Translations under genes and position numbers: made by a program
Assembly (NCBI RefSeq): GCF_001005295.1
Contig: NZ_LBMK01000003.1
Span: 658,451 to 722,450, forward strand
Direction: 5' to 3'
DNA: 64,000 bases
Source of the DNA: Streptomyces yangpuensis
GTDB taxonomy: Bacteria > Actinomycetota > Actinomycetes > Streptomycetales > Streptomycetaceae
The notes under the pieces: generated by a model
Database searches by the model: none
Told to the model about the DNA's origin: nothing
The model's input: only the letters and a program-made list of their open reading frames with translations
In this document: piece by piece, positions 34,343-42,649 of the stretch
Layout: each line of letters begins with the position of its first letter
Position numbering within the stretch: position 1 is the first letter of the stretch

Positions 34343-36057
34343 CGGGGTTCTCCTGGAGTGTGCCGTTGCCCCTGCGGGGGGCTCGGGTGGATCTGCGGCC
34401 GCGGCTGCGGCGGTTGCTGCGGCCAGGCCGGTACGGGCGTGGCGGCGCGGATGCCGTACGCGTCGGGGGCGGGGCCCTGCGGGTGCGGGCCTCGCGGGCG
34501 CGGGGGCTGCGCGTGCGGGTCCTGCGTGTGCCGGACCTGGGCGTACGGGCTCCGCGTGTCCGGGCCCTGCCCGTACGGGTCCTGCGTGTACGGGTCCTGC
34601 GCGTGTGGTTCCTGCCCGTGCCGGTCCTGGGCGTACGGGCCCTGCGTGTGGGGGTTCCGCGTGTGCGGGACCTGGCCGTGCGGGCCCTGCGGGTTCGGGA
34701 CCTGGGCGTGGGGGCTGCGCGTGTGGGGGACCTGGGCGTACGGGTCGGCCTCGTACGGACTTCGCGCGTACGGGTCCTGGCCGTACGCGGTGTCGGCGTG
34801 CGGGGGGAAGGGCTGGTCGGCCCGGACCGCAGGGTCGGCCTCCGGCGCGGGGCCGCCGTCCTCGGAGTCGGCCGCCTCGTCCGCCGGCAGCTCGGCGAGG
34901 TGCTCCAGCAGCACCTCGCCCTGACCGTGGATGTTGCCGATGGCGACGAGTGAGGAGCTCGGGCCGAGGTGCCCCAGCAGCTCCTGCATGAACTCCTCGC
35001 CGTCGCGGTGGTCGCCGCCGAGGTCGACGGCGCGGTCGCGCCACTCGGCCGGGATCGCGTCGATGGCGCTCTTGGCGGGGTGGCCGATCACGAAGACCTT
35101 GTCCGGCCGCAGTTCGGGGATGATCGCGCCCATCTGGCCGTTGCGCTCGACCCGGTCGGGCCGGCAGTTGATCACCACGCTCAGAGGGCGGTCCACCGCA
35201 CCCAGGTCCAGCAGCTGGTTGATGTTCATCAGCGTCGACTCGGGGTCGTTCGCCGCGAAGACGTTGGCGAACCGCAGCCGCTTCCCGCCGGGGGCCAGGT
35301 ACCGCTCGACCGAGAGCACACCCGGGTCCGGCGGGGCCTCGTACATCCCGCGCAGGGCGGTCTCCCGGTCGACGCCGAGCAGCTCGGCGACCAGCAGCGC
35401 GATGGCGACGTTCTCCTTGAAGGTGAACCAGCTGAAGCCGCGCAGCTCCTCGTCGCTGACGGTGTCGGGGTCTGCGTAGAGCAGCCGGCAGCCCCGGGCG
35501 TCGGCCTCCTCCTGGAGGACGTCGAAGCGCTCCTTCTCGGCGGTGACGCAGATTCCGCCGTACGGCATCGACCGGGACAGGGAGCGCGCGATGTCGTCGA
35601 GGGTCGGGCCCATCTCGGCGACGTGGTCCTCGCGGACGTTGCACAGGACGCCGATGGTCGACTGGATCAGCTTGGACTGGTTGATCTCCTGGAGCGCCGG
35701 CATGACCGCCATGCACTCCATGACGAGCGCGTCCGGACGGTAGGCGGAGGCGCGCCGCACGATGCCGATCTGCTCCACGACGTTGGCGATGCCGAACTTG
35801 CGGTAGACCGGCTCCTCGGTGGCGTCGGGGTGGATGAACCGGGCTGCGGTGCCGGTGGTCTTGGCGACGGTGGTCAGACCGCCGCCGCGCAGCGCCCCCG
35901 CGCACAGCCGGGTGATTGAGCTCTTGCCGCGGATGCCGTTGACCAGCACCCGGTTCGGTATGCGGTGCAGGCTGGCGAAGTGCCGCCGCTGTTCCACGAT
36001 GCCCGCGACGAGCATGATCGCGCAGCAGGCGAGCAGCACGCAGTAGAGGAAGAGCAC
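34339..36057 (-). CDS. pgsB: poly-gamma-glutamate synthase PgsB/CapB with repetitive C-terminal tail
   Basis: A 572-residue Mur-ligase-like amide ligase. Residues 1-395 align end to end with Bacillus PgsB: an N-terminal membrane segment, the P-loop NGIRGKSSITRL, KTTGTAARF, ALVMECMAV, LCNVREDHVAEMGPT and the terminal IGNIHGQGEVLLEHL. Bacillus PgsB stops here, at about 393 residues. This protein continues with an acidic linker, then 21 exact-length pentapeptide repeats of type x-P-H/Y-A/T-Q/R at residues 428-532, then a Pro/Gln-rich end. GTG start at 36057, six bases after the upstream gene. Confidence 0.92.
   Translation of the reverse strand: MLFLYCVLLACCAIMLVAGIVEQRRHFASLHRIPNRVLVNGIRGKSSITRLCAGALRGGGLTTVAKTTGTAARFIHPDATEEPVYRKFGIANVVEQIGIVRRASAYRPDALVMECMAVMPALQEINQSKLIQSTIGVLCNVREDHVAEMGPTLDDIARSLSRSMPYGGICVTAEKERFDVLQEEADARGCRLLYADPDTVSDEELRGFSWFTFKENVAIALLVAELLGVDRETALRGMYEAPPDPGVLSVERYLAPGGKRLRFANVFAANDPESTLMNINQLLDLGAVDRPLSVVINCRPDRVERNGQMGAIIPELRPDKVFVIGHPAKSAIDAIPAEWRDRAVDLGGDHRDGEEFMQELLGHLGPSSSLVAIGNIHGQGEVLLEHLAELPADEAADSEDGGPAPEADPAVRADQPFPPHADTAYGQDPYARSPYEADPYAQVPHTRSPHAQVPNPQGPHGQVPHTRNPHTQGPYAQDRHGQEPHAQDPYTQDPYGQGPDTRSPYAQVRHTQDPHAQPPRPRGPHPQGPAPDAYGIRAATPVPAWPQQPPQPRPQIHPSPPQGQRHTPGEPR
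34462..34776 (-). repeat. 21-copy 15-bp coding repeat in pgsB
   Basis: 315 bases, exactly 21 units of 15 bp, encode pentapeptides such as DPYAQ, VPHTR, SPHAQ, GPYAQ, EPHAQ and DPYGQ. Position 2 is Pro in nearly all units, position 3 His or Tyr in most, position 5 usually Gln or Arg. The DNA copies are degenerate and always in frame. Confidence 0.85.
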
Positions 36058-36063
36058 GGGGGA

Positions 36064-38427
36064 TCAGTTCCTTCCGGCCGGTGCGGACGCTCGCCCGCCG
36101 GCCTGCTTGCGCTGCTGCTGGAGCTGCTGGCGGATGATCTCCAGGCTCCGTGTCACGGCGCCCACCTCGTCGTGGTTGCGCGGGTACAGGACGGTGCGGC
36201 GGTCGCCGTCGGCGAGTGCCTCGGCGCGCCGGGCGAGCTCGCGCAGCGGGGCGACCACGATGATCTGGAGCCAGCCCAGGCAGGCCGCGCCGACCGCGAA
36301 GCCGAGCAGGCCGGCGAGCACGGTGCGGTTCTGCAGGCTGTACTCGTGGATGGCCAGGCCCTTGGCGGACTGCCAGCTGACCACGGTCCAGTCCAGGGGC
36401 TTGGCGGCGCCGCCGCCCACGAACGGTGCGGCTGCCGCGATGACATGGTCGCCGCCGCTGCGGTACAGGACGCTGCCGGGCCGCGGGGCCATGCCGACCT
36501 TGAGGGCGGAGCCCTCGACGAGGGCGTCGAGCCGCTCGTCGCCGAGCTTCTCGAAGGCGCGGTAGCCGTTGTTGGAGGCGATGACCCGGTGCTGGGAGTC
36601 GACCACCCGGATCTCCCCCAGGCCCGGCCGCTTGAGCAGCGAGTTGAGGAAGTCGATGCGCAACTCTCCGACGACCGCCGAGCCGCTGTCGCCCGGGAGC
36701 TGGGCGGTCGCGACGACGACCGGTTCGTTGCCGCCTTCGTGGAGGGCGATCGGCTCCTTGCGGGGGCCCTTGGCACCGGTGGCCTGCGGTGCGCCGCCGG
36801 CCTGGGCGAGGACCTTGCCGCCGGCGTCGAGCACGTAGAGGGAGTCGTAGCGCAGGTGTTGCCGGGCCGTGCGTTCCAGGACGGCGGTCATGTGCTGCCG
36901 GGGCGTGTCGTCGCCCATCAGCGAGGCGACGGACTGCAGGTCGGCCTGGCCCTCGTTGAGGGCGCGCCGGATCCGGTCGTTGAGGGTGTCGGTGCGCTCC
37001 CGCTGGTCGTTGACCAGTTGTTGCGGTACGACGACGTCCGCGCCGGCCCGGTTGACCAGCAGGCCCAGCGGCACGCACCAGGCCAGGAGCAGGATCCCGC
37101 ACAGGGCGAGGAGGGTGCGGGCGCCCGTACGGCGCTTGCGCCTGCCGGAGGGAGCGGGCGGGGGTGCGTCCTGGTCCGCCAGCTGGCCGCGCAGCCGCTC
37201 CAGGGCGGCTGCGATCCGGGCCGCCTCGCTCCCGCGGGGGACGGACACCGGCCGGGTCAGGTCCCCGCGGGTCAGCCGGCGGCTCTCCAGGAACAGGGTG
37301 ATCAGCGGCCGCTGCACGGTGCCGACGAGCAGAGCGACGACCAGGGCGCCGACCAGCAGCAGAGCGCCGGCCAGCACCAGTCCGGCGAAGGCGTCGGAGG
37401 TGCGGGCGGGGTTCTGCGCGACGTTGACCATGGCGACGACGGTCAGTTCCAGGCTGGTGGCGCTGGTCCCGACGCCGGGTTCGGGTCCGGCGAGGCGGGC
37501 GTAGCCCGCGGCGGCGCGTTCACCGCCCCATTCGCCTCCTGTCAGGCTGCCGCTGACACCGGGGAAGCCGCCGGATCCGGGCTCCTTCGTGGTCAGGGGG
37601 TTGGCCTTGGTCCGCTTCGCCGCGGTCTTGGCGAAGGAGCGCAGCTGCTTGGTGTCACGTTTGACGTCGGCGCGCTGGAGGTCGGTGAGGACCATCTCGG
37701 GCTCGGGGATGCCGTCGTTGCTGAGCACCGTGCCGTCGGAGCCGACGACGGCGATGGCACGGAAGTTGCCCAGGCTGATACCGGGGAAGCGCAGGCTGCT
37801 GGAGGCGACCAGCAGCTGTTGGGGCTGGTCCTTGAAGGACAGCAGGGAGAGGGTGAGCAGCCGGGTCTCGCCGTTGGACAGTTTGACCATGCGGGGGGCC
37901 AGGCCGCCCTCGCCGGCGAGCCGGGTGCGGTCGATCGCGGTGAGGGGGAGGTTCTCGCCGCGGGCGGCCAGCAGCCGGCCCGAGCTGATCTCGACGACCG
38001 CGGTGCCGCGCCACTTCTGGTAGACGCTGCCGATCTTGTCGAGCACGGCGTCCGGGGGCACGGGCTTCCCGGTGGAGAAGAGGGCCGCGGCCCGGTCGAG
38101 GTCGGTGACGCTCTCGTCCAGCGAGGCGCGCAGGGCGACCGCGCCGTCCTCCGCGAAGTGCTGCTGGGAGGTGAGGACGGCGGCGGGCAGCCGGCCCTCG
38201 CGGACGCTGCCCAGGGTCACCGCGGTGAACCCCGCCAGGGCGAGCAGCAGCACCGACAGCACGGTGATCGGCGGCCTGATGCCGCCGAGCAGCGACATGT
38301 CGGCCCTGCGGCCGGCCTTGCGCCGCCGCGTGCTGCGGGGTGCGGCCACGGCTGGTGGTCCTTCCTGGGACGGTTCGGAGAGCGGGGAGGTCGTGCGTTC
38401 GCCTGCTGGTGTACGGGGCGGGGTCAC
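36064..38427 (-). CDS. tandem extracellular-sensor/HAMP membrane protein without output domain
   Basis: A 787-residue membrane protein built as two similar modules. Each has a transmembrane segment, an extracytoplasmic Cache-like domain of 150-250 residues, a second transmembrane segment and a HAMP-like linker (PLITLFLESRRLTRGDLTRPV, then APLRELARRAEALADGD). No kinase, cyclase or effector domain follows; the protein ends in a Gln-rich helix. GTG 38427 overlaps the capA-like stop as GTGA. In this operon it takes the place where other bacteria have small accessory proteins. A role in sensing or assembling polymer synthesis is inference. Confidence 0.78.
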   Translation of the reverse strand: MTPPRTPAGERTTSPLSEPSQEGPPAVAAPRSTRRRKAGRRADMSLLGGIRPPITVLSVLLLALAGFTAVTLGSVREGRLPAAVLTSQQHFAEDGAVALRASLDESVTDLDRAAALFSTGKPVPPDAVLDKIGSVYQKWRGTAVVEISSGRLLAARGENLPLTAIDRTRLAGEGGLAPRMVKLSNGETRLLTLSLLSFKDQPQQLLVASSSLRFPGISLGNFRAIAVVGSDGTVLSNDGIPEPEMVLTDLQRADVKRDTKQLRSFAKTAAKRTKANPLTTKEPGSGGFPGVSGSLTGGEWGGERAAAGYARLAGPEPGVGTSATSLELTVVAMVNVAQNPARTSDAFAGLVLAGALLLVGALVVALLVGTVQRPLITLFLESRRLTRGDLTRPVSVPRGSEAARIAAALERLRGQLADQDAPPPAPSGRRKRRTGARTLLALCGILLLAWCVPLGLLVNRAGADVVVPQQLVNDQRERTDTLNDRIRRALNEGQADLQSVASLMGDDTPRQHMTAVLERTARQHLRYDSLYVLDAGGKVLAQAGGAPQATGAKGPRKEPIALHEGGNEPVVVATAQLPGDSGSAVVGELRIDFLNSLLKRPGLGEIRVVDSQHRVIASNNGYRAFEKLGDERLDALVEGSALKVGMAPRPGSVLYRSGGDHVIAAAAPFVGGGAAKPLDWTVVSWQSAKGLAIHEYSLQNRTVLAGLLGFAVGAACLGWLQIIVVAPLRELARRAEALADGDRRTVLYPRNHDEVGAVTRSLEIIRQQLQQQRKQAGGRASAPAGRN

Positions 38428-39680
38428 CCGGGCAGCCCCCGCAGGGGGCGCAGCCCGTCCTTGCCGGCGCCGCGGTTGAGCATGGTGCCCTGGGTGCGTT
38501 CGAAGGCCAGGCGGTAACGGGCGCGCTGTTCCGGCAGCAGGCCGCTGTCGCCCCGGAGGGCCTCCACGACATCGACCAGCCGGTGGTCGCGTACCGGTTG
38601 GGCGCCGGGGGCGGGCAGCTCCGATCCCGGGGTGCCCTCGGGGTCCGGCGGGATGTCGGTGAAGGTGGGCACGAAGCGGGCCTGTACGTCCCACGTGCCG
38701 TTCTTCTCGCTGAACTCGAACCAGCCGATGGCGCCCTCCTCGGTCAGACCGCTGGGCACGTCGTGGCGGGCGAGCTGGTTGCCGAGCCCGTAGGCGACCC
38801 ATGTGCCGTCGACCTTCTCCATCGGCTGCACGACGTGGGCGTGGTGGCCGATGACCAGGTTGATCCCGGTCTGCTTGGCGATCTTGCGGGCCAGTTCCAG
38901 TTGCGGGTTGCTCGGGTTCGGCTGGTGTTCGCGGCCCCAGTGGATGGAGAGGATCACGACCTCGGCGCCGGCCGCGCGGGCCTTCTTCTCGGCCGCGGCG
39001 ATGGCCTTGAAGCTGGTGAGGTTGGCCAGCCATGGCTTGTCCTCGGGGACCTTGCGCCCGTTGAAGCCGAAGGCGAAGGAGATCTGGCCGACCTTGACGC
39101 CGTTGACGTCCAGGATCAGGGGCGTGTCGTGCTCCTCCTGGCTGCGGGCGGATCCGGTGTGCTTGAGGCCCTCGCCGTCCAACGTGTCCAGGGTGCGGAA
39201 CACGCCGTCCGGTCCGTGGTCGAGGGTGTGGTTCGAGGCCGTCGAGCAGGTGTCGTAGCCGACGTTCTTGATCGCCTTGGCGATCTGCGGCGGGACGAGG
39301 AAGTCGGGGTAGGTCTGGAAGGGGCCGTTCGGCTTGCCCAGGACCGGCTCCATGTGGCAGATGCCGAGGTCGGCCTTGCTGATGACCGGTTCGACCCCCG
39401 CCATGATCCGGTCGAAGTCGTACCCCGTGTGTCCGGCGGCCCTGGCATCCCGGGCGGCCTGGTCGGTCAGCTGCGGGTGGATGAGGATGTCGCCCGCGGC
39501 GGCCACGGTGAAGGAGCGGCCCGCGCCCTTTGCACCGGAGCCCGCCGCGTCGCCCGACGGCCCCTGGTTCTCCTGCGGGCCGCCGAGGAGGCCGCACCCC
39601 GCGAGCGCGAGGCTCAGCGGGAGGGCGAGGAGCACCGCGCGGGTCAGGGCGGGGGCCGAGCGGGGAGGGGCGATTTTCAC
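38424..39680 (-). CDS. CapA/PgsA-family lipoprotein
   Basis: A 418-residue lipoprotein of the metallophosphatase-like CapA family (PGA_cap). The signal peptide ends in the lipobox LAGC. Family motifs include VAAAGDILIHPQL, TASNHTLDHGPDG, ILSIHWGREHQPNPS and LVIGHHAHVVQPME. In poly-gamma-glutamate producers the protein is needed for polymer transport or anchoring. The GTG at 39680 is only 17 bases from the divergent gene's GTG, and neither has a clear ribosome site. First gene of the leftward pgs-like operon. Confidence 0.87.
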   Translation of the reverse strand: MKIAPPRSAPALTRAVLLALPLSLALAGCGLLGGPQENQGPSGDAAGSGAKGAGRSFTVAAAGDILIHPQLTDQAARDARAAGHTGYDFDRIMAGVEPVISKADLGICHMEPVLGKPNGPFQTYPDFLVPPQIAKAIKNVGYDTCSTASNHTLDHGPDGVFRTLDTLDGEGLKHTGSARSQEEHDTPLILDVNGVKVGQISFAFGFNGRKVPEDKPWLANLTSFKAIAAAEKKARAAGAEVVILSIHWGREHQPNPSNPQLELARKIAKQTGINLVIGHHAHVVQPMEKVDGTWVAYGLGNQLARHDVPSGLTEEGAIGWFEFSEKNGTWDVQARFVPTFTDIPPDPEGTPGSELPAPGAQPVRDHRLVDVVEALRGDSGLLPEQRARYRLAFERTQGTMLNRGAGKDGLRPLRGLPG

Positions 39681-39697
39681 TCGGCTATTTTCAGCCA

Positions 39698-40726
39698 GTG
39701 CAGACTGTTGAGTTCACAAAGGGCATAACGATTGGTGCGATCTTGTGCGGCGTGATCGCGGGCCTGGTGGCTTACGTCACTTTTGAACCAGGCAATTCCG
39801 CCGAAAGGGCCGTCACCCGCTCTGCGCCCCCTGTGGCGGAGGACATAGATCTGCTGGACCGTGTCACCCGCTTCGCCGGGGAGTTCGGCGTGACGGGCGG
39901 TTACCGCACGCCCACGCAGCCCGAGAAGGCCCTCATTGTCGAGGGCGTTTCCAGCCTTCTTGACGGGAATGTCGACATGGCGCGCAGCCGGCTGGCCGAG
40001 GTGGACTACAGGCTCGACACCTTCACCGACACGGCCGGCGGGCGCCGCCTCGCGGAGGTCTCCGACGCGGCGGGCCGGTCCGGCAACCGCGGCTGGGGCC
40101 GCGTCTACGTCGACCTCGGCGCGCCTCCCCGCTGGTCGGTCCAGGTCCCGCACCCGGTCGCCGACCAGGGGACCGAGCGGCTCGGGGCCAGGGTCCTGCG
40201 CGGCGCCCCCGGCGGGGTCATGGTCATGGCGGGGGCCCACCGGACGGCGGGGTCGGCGGCCGGGTCGGGCGCGGCGGAAGCGGAAGGCGCGGGCGACGAG
40301 GCGGACGACGGGGGTGAGGGGAGCCCGGCCGACATGGCGCACCGCACCGACTCGGTCTTCCACGCCGTGGTCGCCGAACTCACCAGGCGAGGCCTGCCCG
40401 GCATCCAGCTGCACGGCTTCGCCGACGACTCCGTCCCCGGCAGCGACTCCGTCGTCTCCACCGGCGCGGGGAGCCGGGCGGTCCCGGACGCCGAACGGCT
40501 GGCGGACAGGCTGGCCGGCCAGGACGTCGCGGTGTGCCGTGCGTGGTCCGCCCCGTGCAAGCTGTCGGGCCGGACCAATGAGCAGGGCCGGCTCGCCGCC
40601 CGGCACGGGACCCGCTTCCTGCACGTGGAACTGAGCAGGACCCTCCGCTCCGGCTCCCGGAGGATGGACGAGACCGCCCAGGCGATCACGTATGTCACCA
40701 CGCGGTGGTCGCGGGACACCCGTTAG
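39698..40726 (+). CDS. membrane-anchored putative hydrolase divergent from the pgs-like operon
   Basis: A 342-residue protein with an N-terminal anchor (ITIGAILCGVIAGLVAYVTF) and an exported domain. I cannot place it firmly. Conserved-looking His/Asp/Glu clusters (VPHPVADQGTERLGA, MAGAHR, MAHRTDSVFHAV, GIQLHGFAD and LHVELSRTLRSG) resemble zinc amidohydrolases of the poly-gamma-glutamate-hydrolase/N-formylglutamate amidohydrolase kind. A Gly/Ala/Asp-rich insert lies mid-domain. Facing a pgs-like operon, polymer cleavage is an attractive but unproven role. The GTG at 39698 is the only start that keeps the anchor. Confidence 0.65.
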   Translation: MQTVEFTKGITIGAILCGVIAGLVAYVTFEPGNSAERAVTRSAPPVAEDIDLLDRVTRFAGEFGVTGGYRTPTQPEKALIVEGVSSLLDGNVDMARSRLAEVDYRLDTFTDTAGGRRLAEVSDAAGRSGNRGWGRVYVDLGAPPRWSVQVPHPVADQGTERLGARVLRGAPGGVMVMAGAHRTAGSAAGSGAAEAEGAGDEADDGGEGSPADMAHRTDSVFHAVVAELTRRGLPGIQLHGFADDSVPGSDSVVSTGAGSRAVPDAERLADRLAGQDVAVCRAWSAPCKLSGRTNEQGRLAARHGTRFLHVELSRTLRSGSRRMDETAQAITYVTTRWSRDTR

Positions 40727-40733
40727 GTGCGGC

Positions 40734-40773
40734 GAGGGGGCCGGGATCCCGTGAACGGGATCCCGGCCCCCTC
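40734..40773. terminator. bidirectional terminator
   Basis: A perfect 18-bp stem (40734-40751 with 40756-40773) with a TGAA tetraloop lies between convergent genes. Confidence 0.92.
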
Positions 40774-40789
40774 GGCCGACGGTGTGCGA

Positions 40790-42340
40790 CTACTGCGTGA
40801 CCTCGTCGTGGCCCGTGTGGAGGCCGCCGCCACCGCCGCTGCCGCCGGGGGTCGGCGTCGAGACGACCGGCTTCGACAGCGGGGCGAGGTCGTGGGCGTA
40901 GTGGCCGACCGCGTCCGCGATGATGTCGACGTTGATGTCGAGTGCCTTGTGGTCGATGTTGGTGATGTCGTCACCCTTGCCGTGGTAGTTCACGTCGTAG
41001 GCGACACCGGCCTGACCGCCGAACTTCGCGGCCTCCTCGGGCGTCTTGATGCCCTCGGCGCCGGTGAAGGTGCCGCCGGACGGGATGCCGACCTCGATGA
41101 ACGGGCCGTAGTCCGAGCGGCCGGAGAAGTCCGTGCCCGCGTGCGGGATGTTCTTCGAGTCGAGGAAGTCGGTGATCCCCTTCTCCAGCTGGGCGGAGCC
41201 CTCCGGGCCGGGGCCCGCGCCGACGCCGTCCGAGTCGTCGCCGTCGTAGACGAAGTACGCGGCGTTCGGCGAGCCGATCATGTCGAAGTTCAGGTAGAGC
41301 TTGATCTGCTTCTTCTGCGCGTCCGTCAGGCCGCCGACGTACGCCTCGGAGCCGAGCAGGCCGAACTCCTCCGCCGACCACCAGGCGAACTTGACCTTGT
41401 TCTTGACCTTCTTCTGCTCGCTCGCGAGCCGCTGGGCGACCTGGAGGATGCCGGCCGAGCCGGAACCGTTGTCGTTGATGCCCGGGCCGGCCGCGACCGA
41501 GTCGAGGTGTGCGCCGAGGAAGACGGTGTTGTTCTCGTCGCCGCCCTTGGTCTCGGCGATGACGTTGAAGGTCTTGCGGTTCTCGCGCAGCTCGCGGATG
41601 TCGAGGGTGAGCTCGACGGGACCGGCGGCGGCCTCGGCGGCCAGCTTCTCACCGTCCTGCTGGGTGATGCCGCCGGTCGGGACCTTGCCGACGGTCGGGT
41701 CGCCCAGGGTGCCGTTCAGGGCGCCCGCGGTGTTGTTGTAGATGACGGCGCCGACCGCGCCGGCCGCGGCCGCGTTGGCCTGCTTGGCCGCGAAGGTGCA
41801 GCCGCCGCGCTTGACGAGGGCGATCTTGCCGGTGAAGGCGCCCGCGGCGAAGTCGCCCGGCTCACAGCCGTTCGTCCCGTCCGCGTCGACCGGGGCGACG
41901 GCGACCTCGGCCGTCACGCCGCCCTCGGGGGTGCTCGTCGTGTACGTCATCAGGTGCACCGGGATGTCGCGCCCGTTCGCACCGTTCACCGTCAGCTTCT
42001 CGGCGAGTGCCTCGACGTAGACGAAGTCGAACTCGTTGCGGGTGACCGTGTAGCCGGCCGCCTTCATCACGGCCTCGACGTACTTGGCCGACTGCTCGTG
42101 GCCCTTGGAACCGGCCGCCCGGTTGCCGTTGTTGTAGTCGGCGATCGACTGCAGGACCTTGAGGTGGTTGAAGGCTCCCTTGCCGGTCGCGTCCTTGACC
42201 AGCTTCCGGGCCAGCGCGTCGCCGCGGGCGGCGTCGCTCTGCGGGCTGGTGGCGCCGGCCGGTCCGGCGAGCAGCAGCGGTGAGGCGAGGGCCGCGGCTG
42301 CCAGGGCGGCGGTTGCTGCGGCTATACGACGTGAGGGCAT
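40790..42340 (-). CDS. secreted M28 aminopeptidase with PA domain
   Basis: A 516-residue secreted zinc aminopeptidase similar to the Streptomyces griseus enzyme. A Sec signal peptide (RRIAAATAALAAAALASPLLLAGPAGA) is followed by a PA domain inserted at about residues 150-270. Zinc ligands are visible in FLGAHLDSV, GINDNGSGSAG, WWSAEEFGLLGS, NFDMIGS and the late YHGKGDD. The end is Gly/His-rich. ATG 42340 follows AAGGACC. It would release N-terminal residues from peptides outside the cell. Confidence 0.93.
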   Translation of the reverse strand: MPSRRIAAATAALAAAALASPLLLAGPAGATSPQSDAARGDALARKLVKDATGKGAFNHLKVLQSIADYNNGNRAAGSKGHEQSAKYVEAVMKAAGYTVTRNEFDFVYVEALAEKLTVNGANGRDIPVHLMTYTTSTPEGGVTAEVAVAPVDADGTNGCEPGDFAAGAFTGKIALVKRGGCTFAAKQANAAAAGAVGAVIYNNTAGALNGTLGDPTVGKVPTGGITQQDGEKLAAEAAAGPVELTLDIRELRENRKTFNVIAETKGGDENNTVFLGAHLDSVAAGPGINDNGSGSAGILQVAQRLASEQKKVKNKVKFAWWSAEEFGLLGSEAYVGGLTDAQKKQIKLYLNFDMIGSPNAAYFVYDGDDSDGVGAGPGPEGSAQLEKGITDFLDSKNIPHAGTDFSGRSDYGPFIEVGIPSGGTFTGAEGIKTPEEAAKFGGQAGVAYDVNYHGKGDDITNIDHKALDINVDIIADAVGHYAHDLAPLSKPVVSTPTPGGSGGGGGLHTGHDEVTQ

Positions 42341-42360
42341 GAAGGTCCTTCCACGACTGG

Positions 42361-42480
42361 GCGAGCAGAGCAGAGCGGAGCAGGGCAGGGCAGAGCTGGA
42401 CAGGGCGGAGCTGGGCACGACGGGCGGAACGAGGTGGATCCGGGCACGACGGGCGGAGCAGGGCACAGCACGGCGGAACG
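42361..42480. repeat. degenerate GAGCAG/GGGCAG repeat with a 16-bp direct repeat
   Basis: Short units GAGCAG, GAGCGGAGCAG and GGGCAGGGCAG follow each other, then GGGCACGACGGGCGGA occurs exactly twice (42413-42428 and 42442-42457), 29 bases apart. It lies in the 5' leader of the aminopeptidase mRNA. Confidence 0.6.
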
Positions 42481-42549
42481 CGACGGACCGGACGTGCGGA
42501 CGCGGTGCGCGTTACGTGGGCGAACAGTGAGCGCACGTTAGACAGCAAG

Positions 42550-42564
42550 TGGCCATCATGGCCA
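42550..42564. promoter_or_regulatory. palindrome in aminopeptidase promoter region
   Basis: TGGCCAT C ATGGCCA, a perfect 15-bp palindrome with one central base, in an AT-rich stretch about 210 bases upstream of the aminopeptidase start. It could be an operator, possibly for the adjacent ArsR-type protein. Confidence 0.4.
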
Positions 42565-42628
42565 GAGTTTTCGCTGATTTCGGTTTATGAATTCCGTATA
42601 TCGGTGACTCTGGGCCGGTCAAATCCAG

Positions 42629-42647
42629 CCAACCACCTGCTGGTTGG
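42629..42647 (-). terminator. weak terminator after the ArsR-type gene
   Basis: CCAACCA and TGGTTGG (7 bp, 5-nt loop) lie three bases beyond the stop at 42650. Confidence 0.4.
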
Positions 42648-42649
42648 TG

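Larger units (their letters stand above)
42341..42649. other. non-coding region upstream of the aminopeptidase gene
   Basis: About 310 bases with no supported gene. The half nearest the aminopeptidase is a degenerate purine-rich repeat of GAGCAG/GGGCAG units. The other half is AT-rich for this genome and probably carries the leftward promoter. A palindrome lies at 42550-42564, and a weak terminator for the regulator gene lies at 42629-42647. Confidence 0.6.

Noticed and set aside
34462..34776. Regular repeats considered as a CRISPR array
   Set aside because: Units are 15 bp, degenerate, without spacers, and stay in the pgsB reading frame.
33860..37102. A 1080-codon open frame on the minus strand
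   Set aside because: Only the last 160 codons (PgsC) look like protein. The rest is an Arg/Pro/Gly-rich shadow of pgsB and the sensor gene.
38428..39597. The sensor-gene frame stays open upstream through capA
   Set aside because: The upstream part is Arg/Pro-rich shadow. The GTG at 38427 overlaps the capA stop and begins plausible protein.
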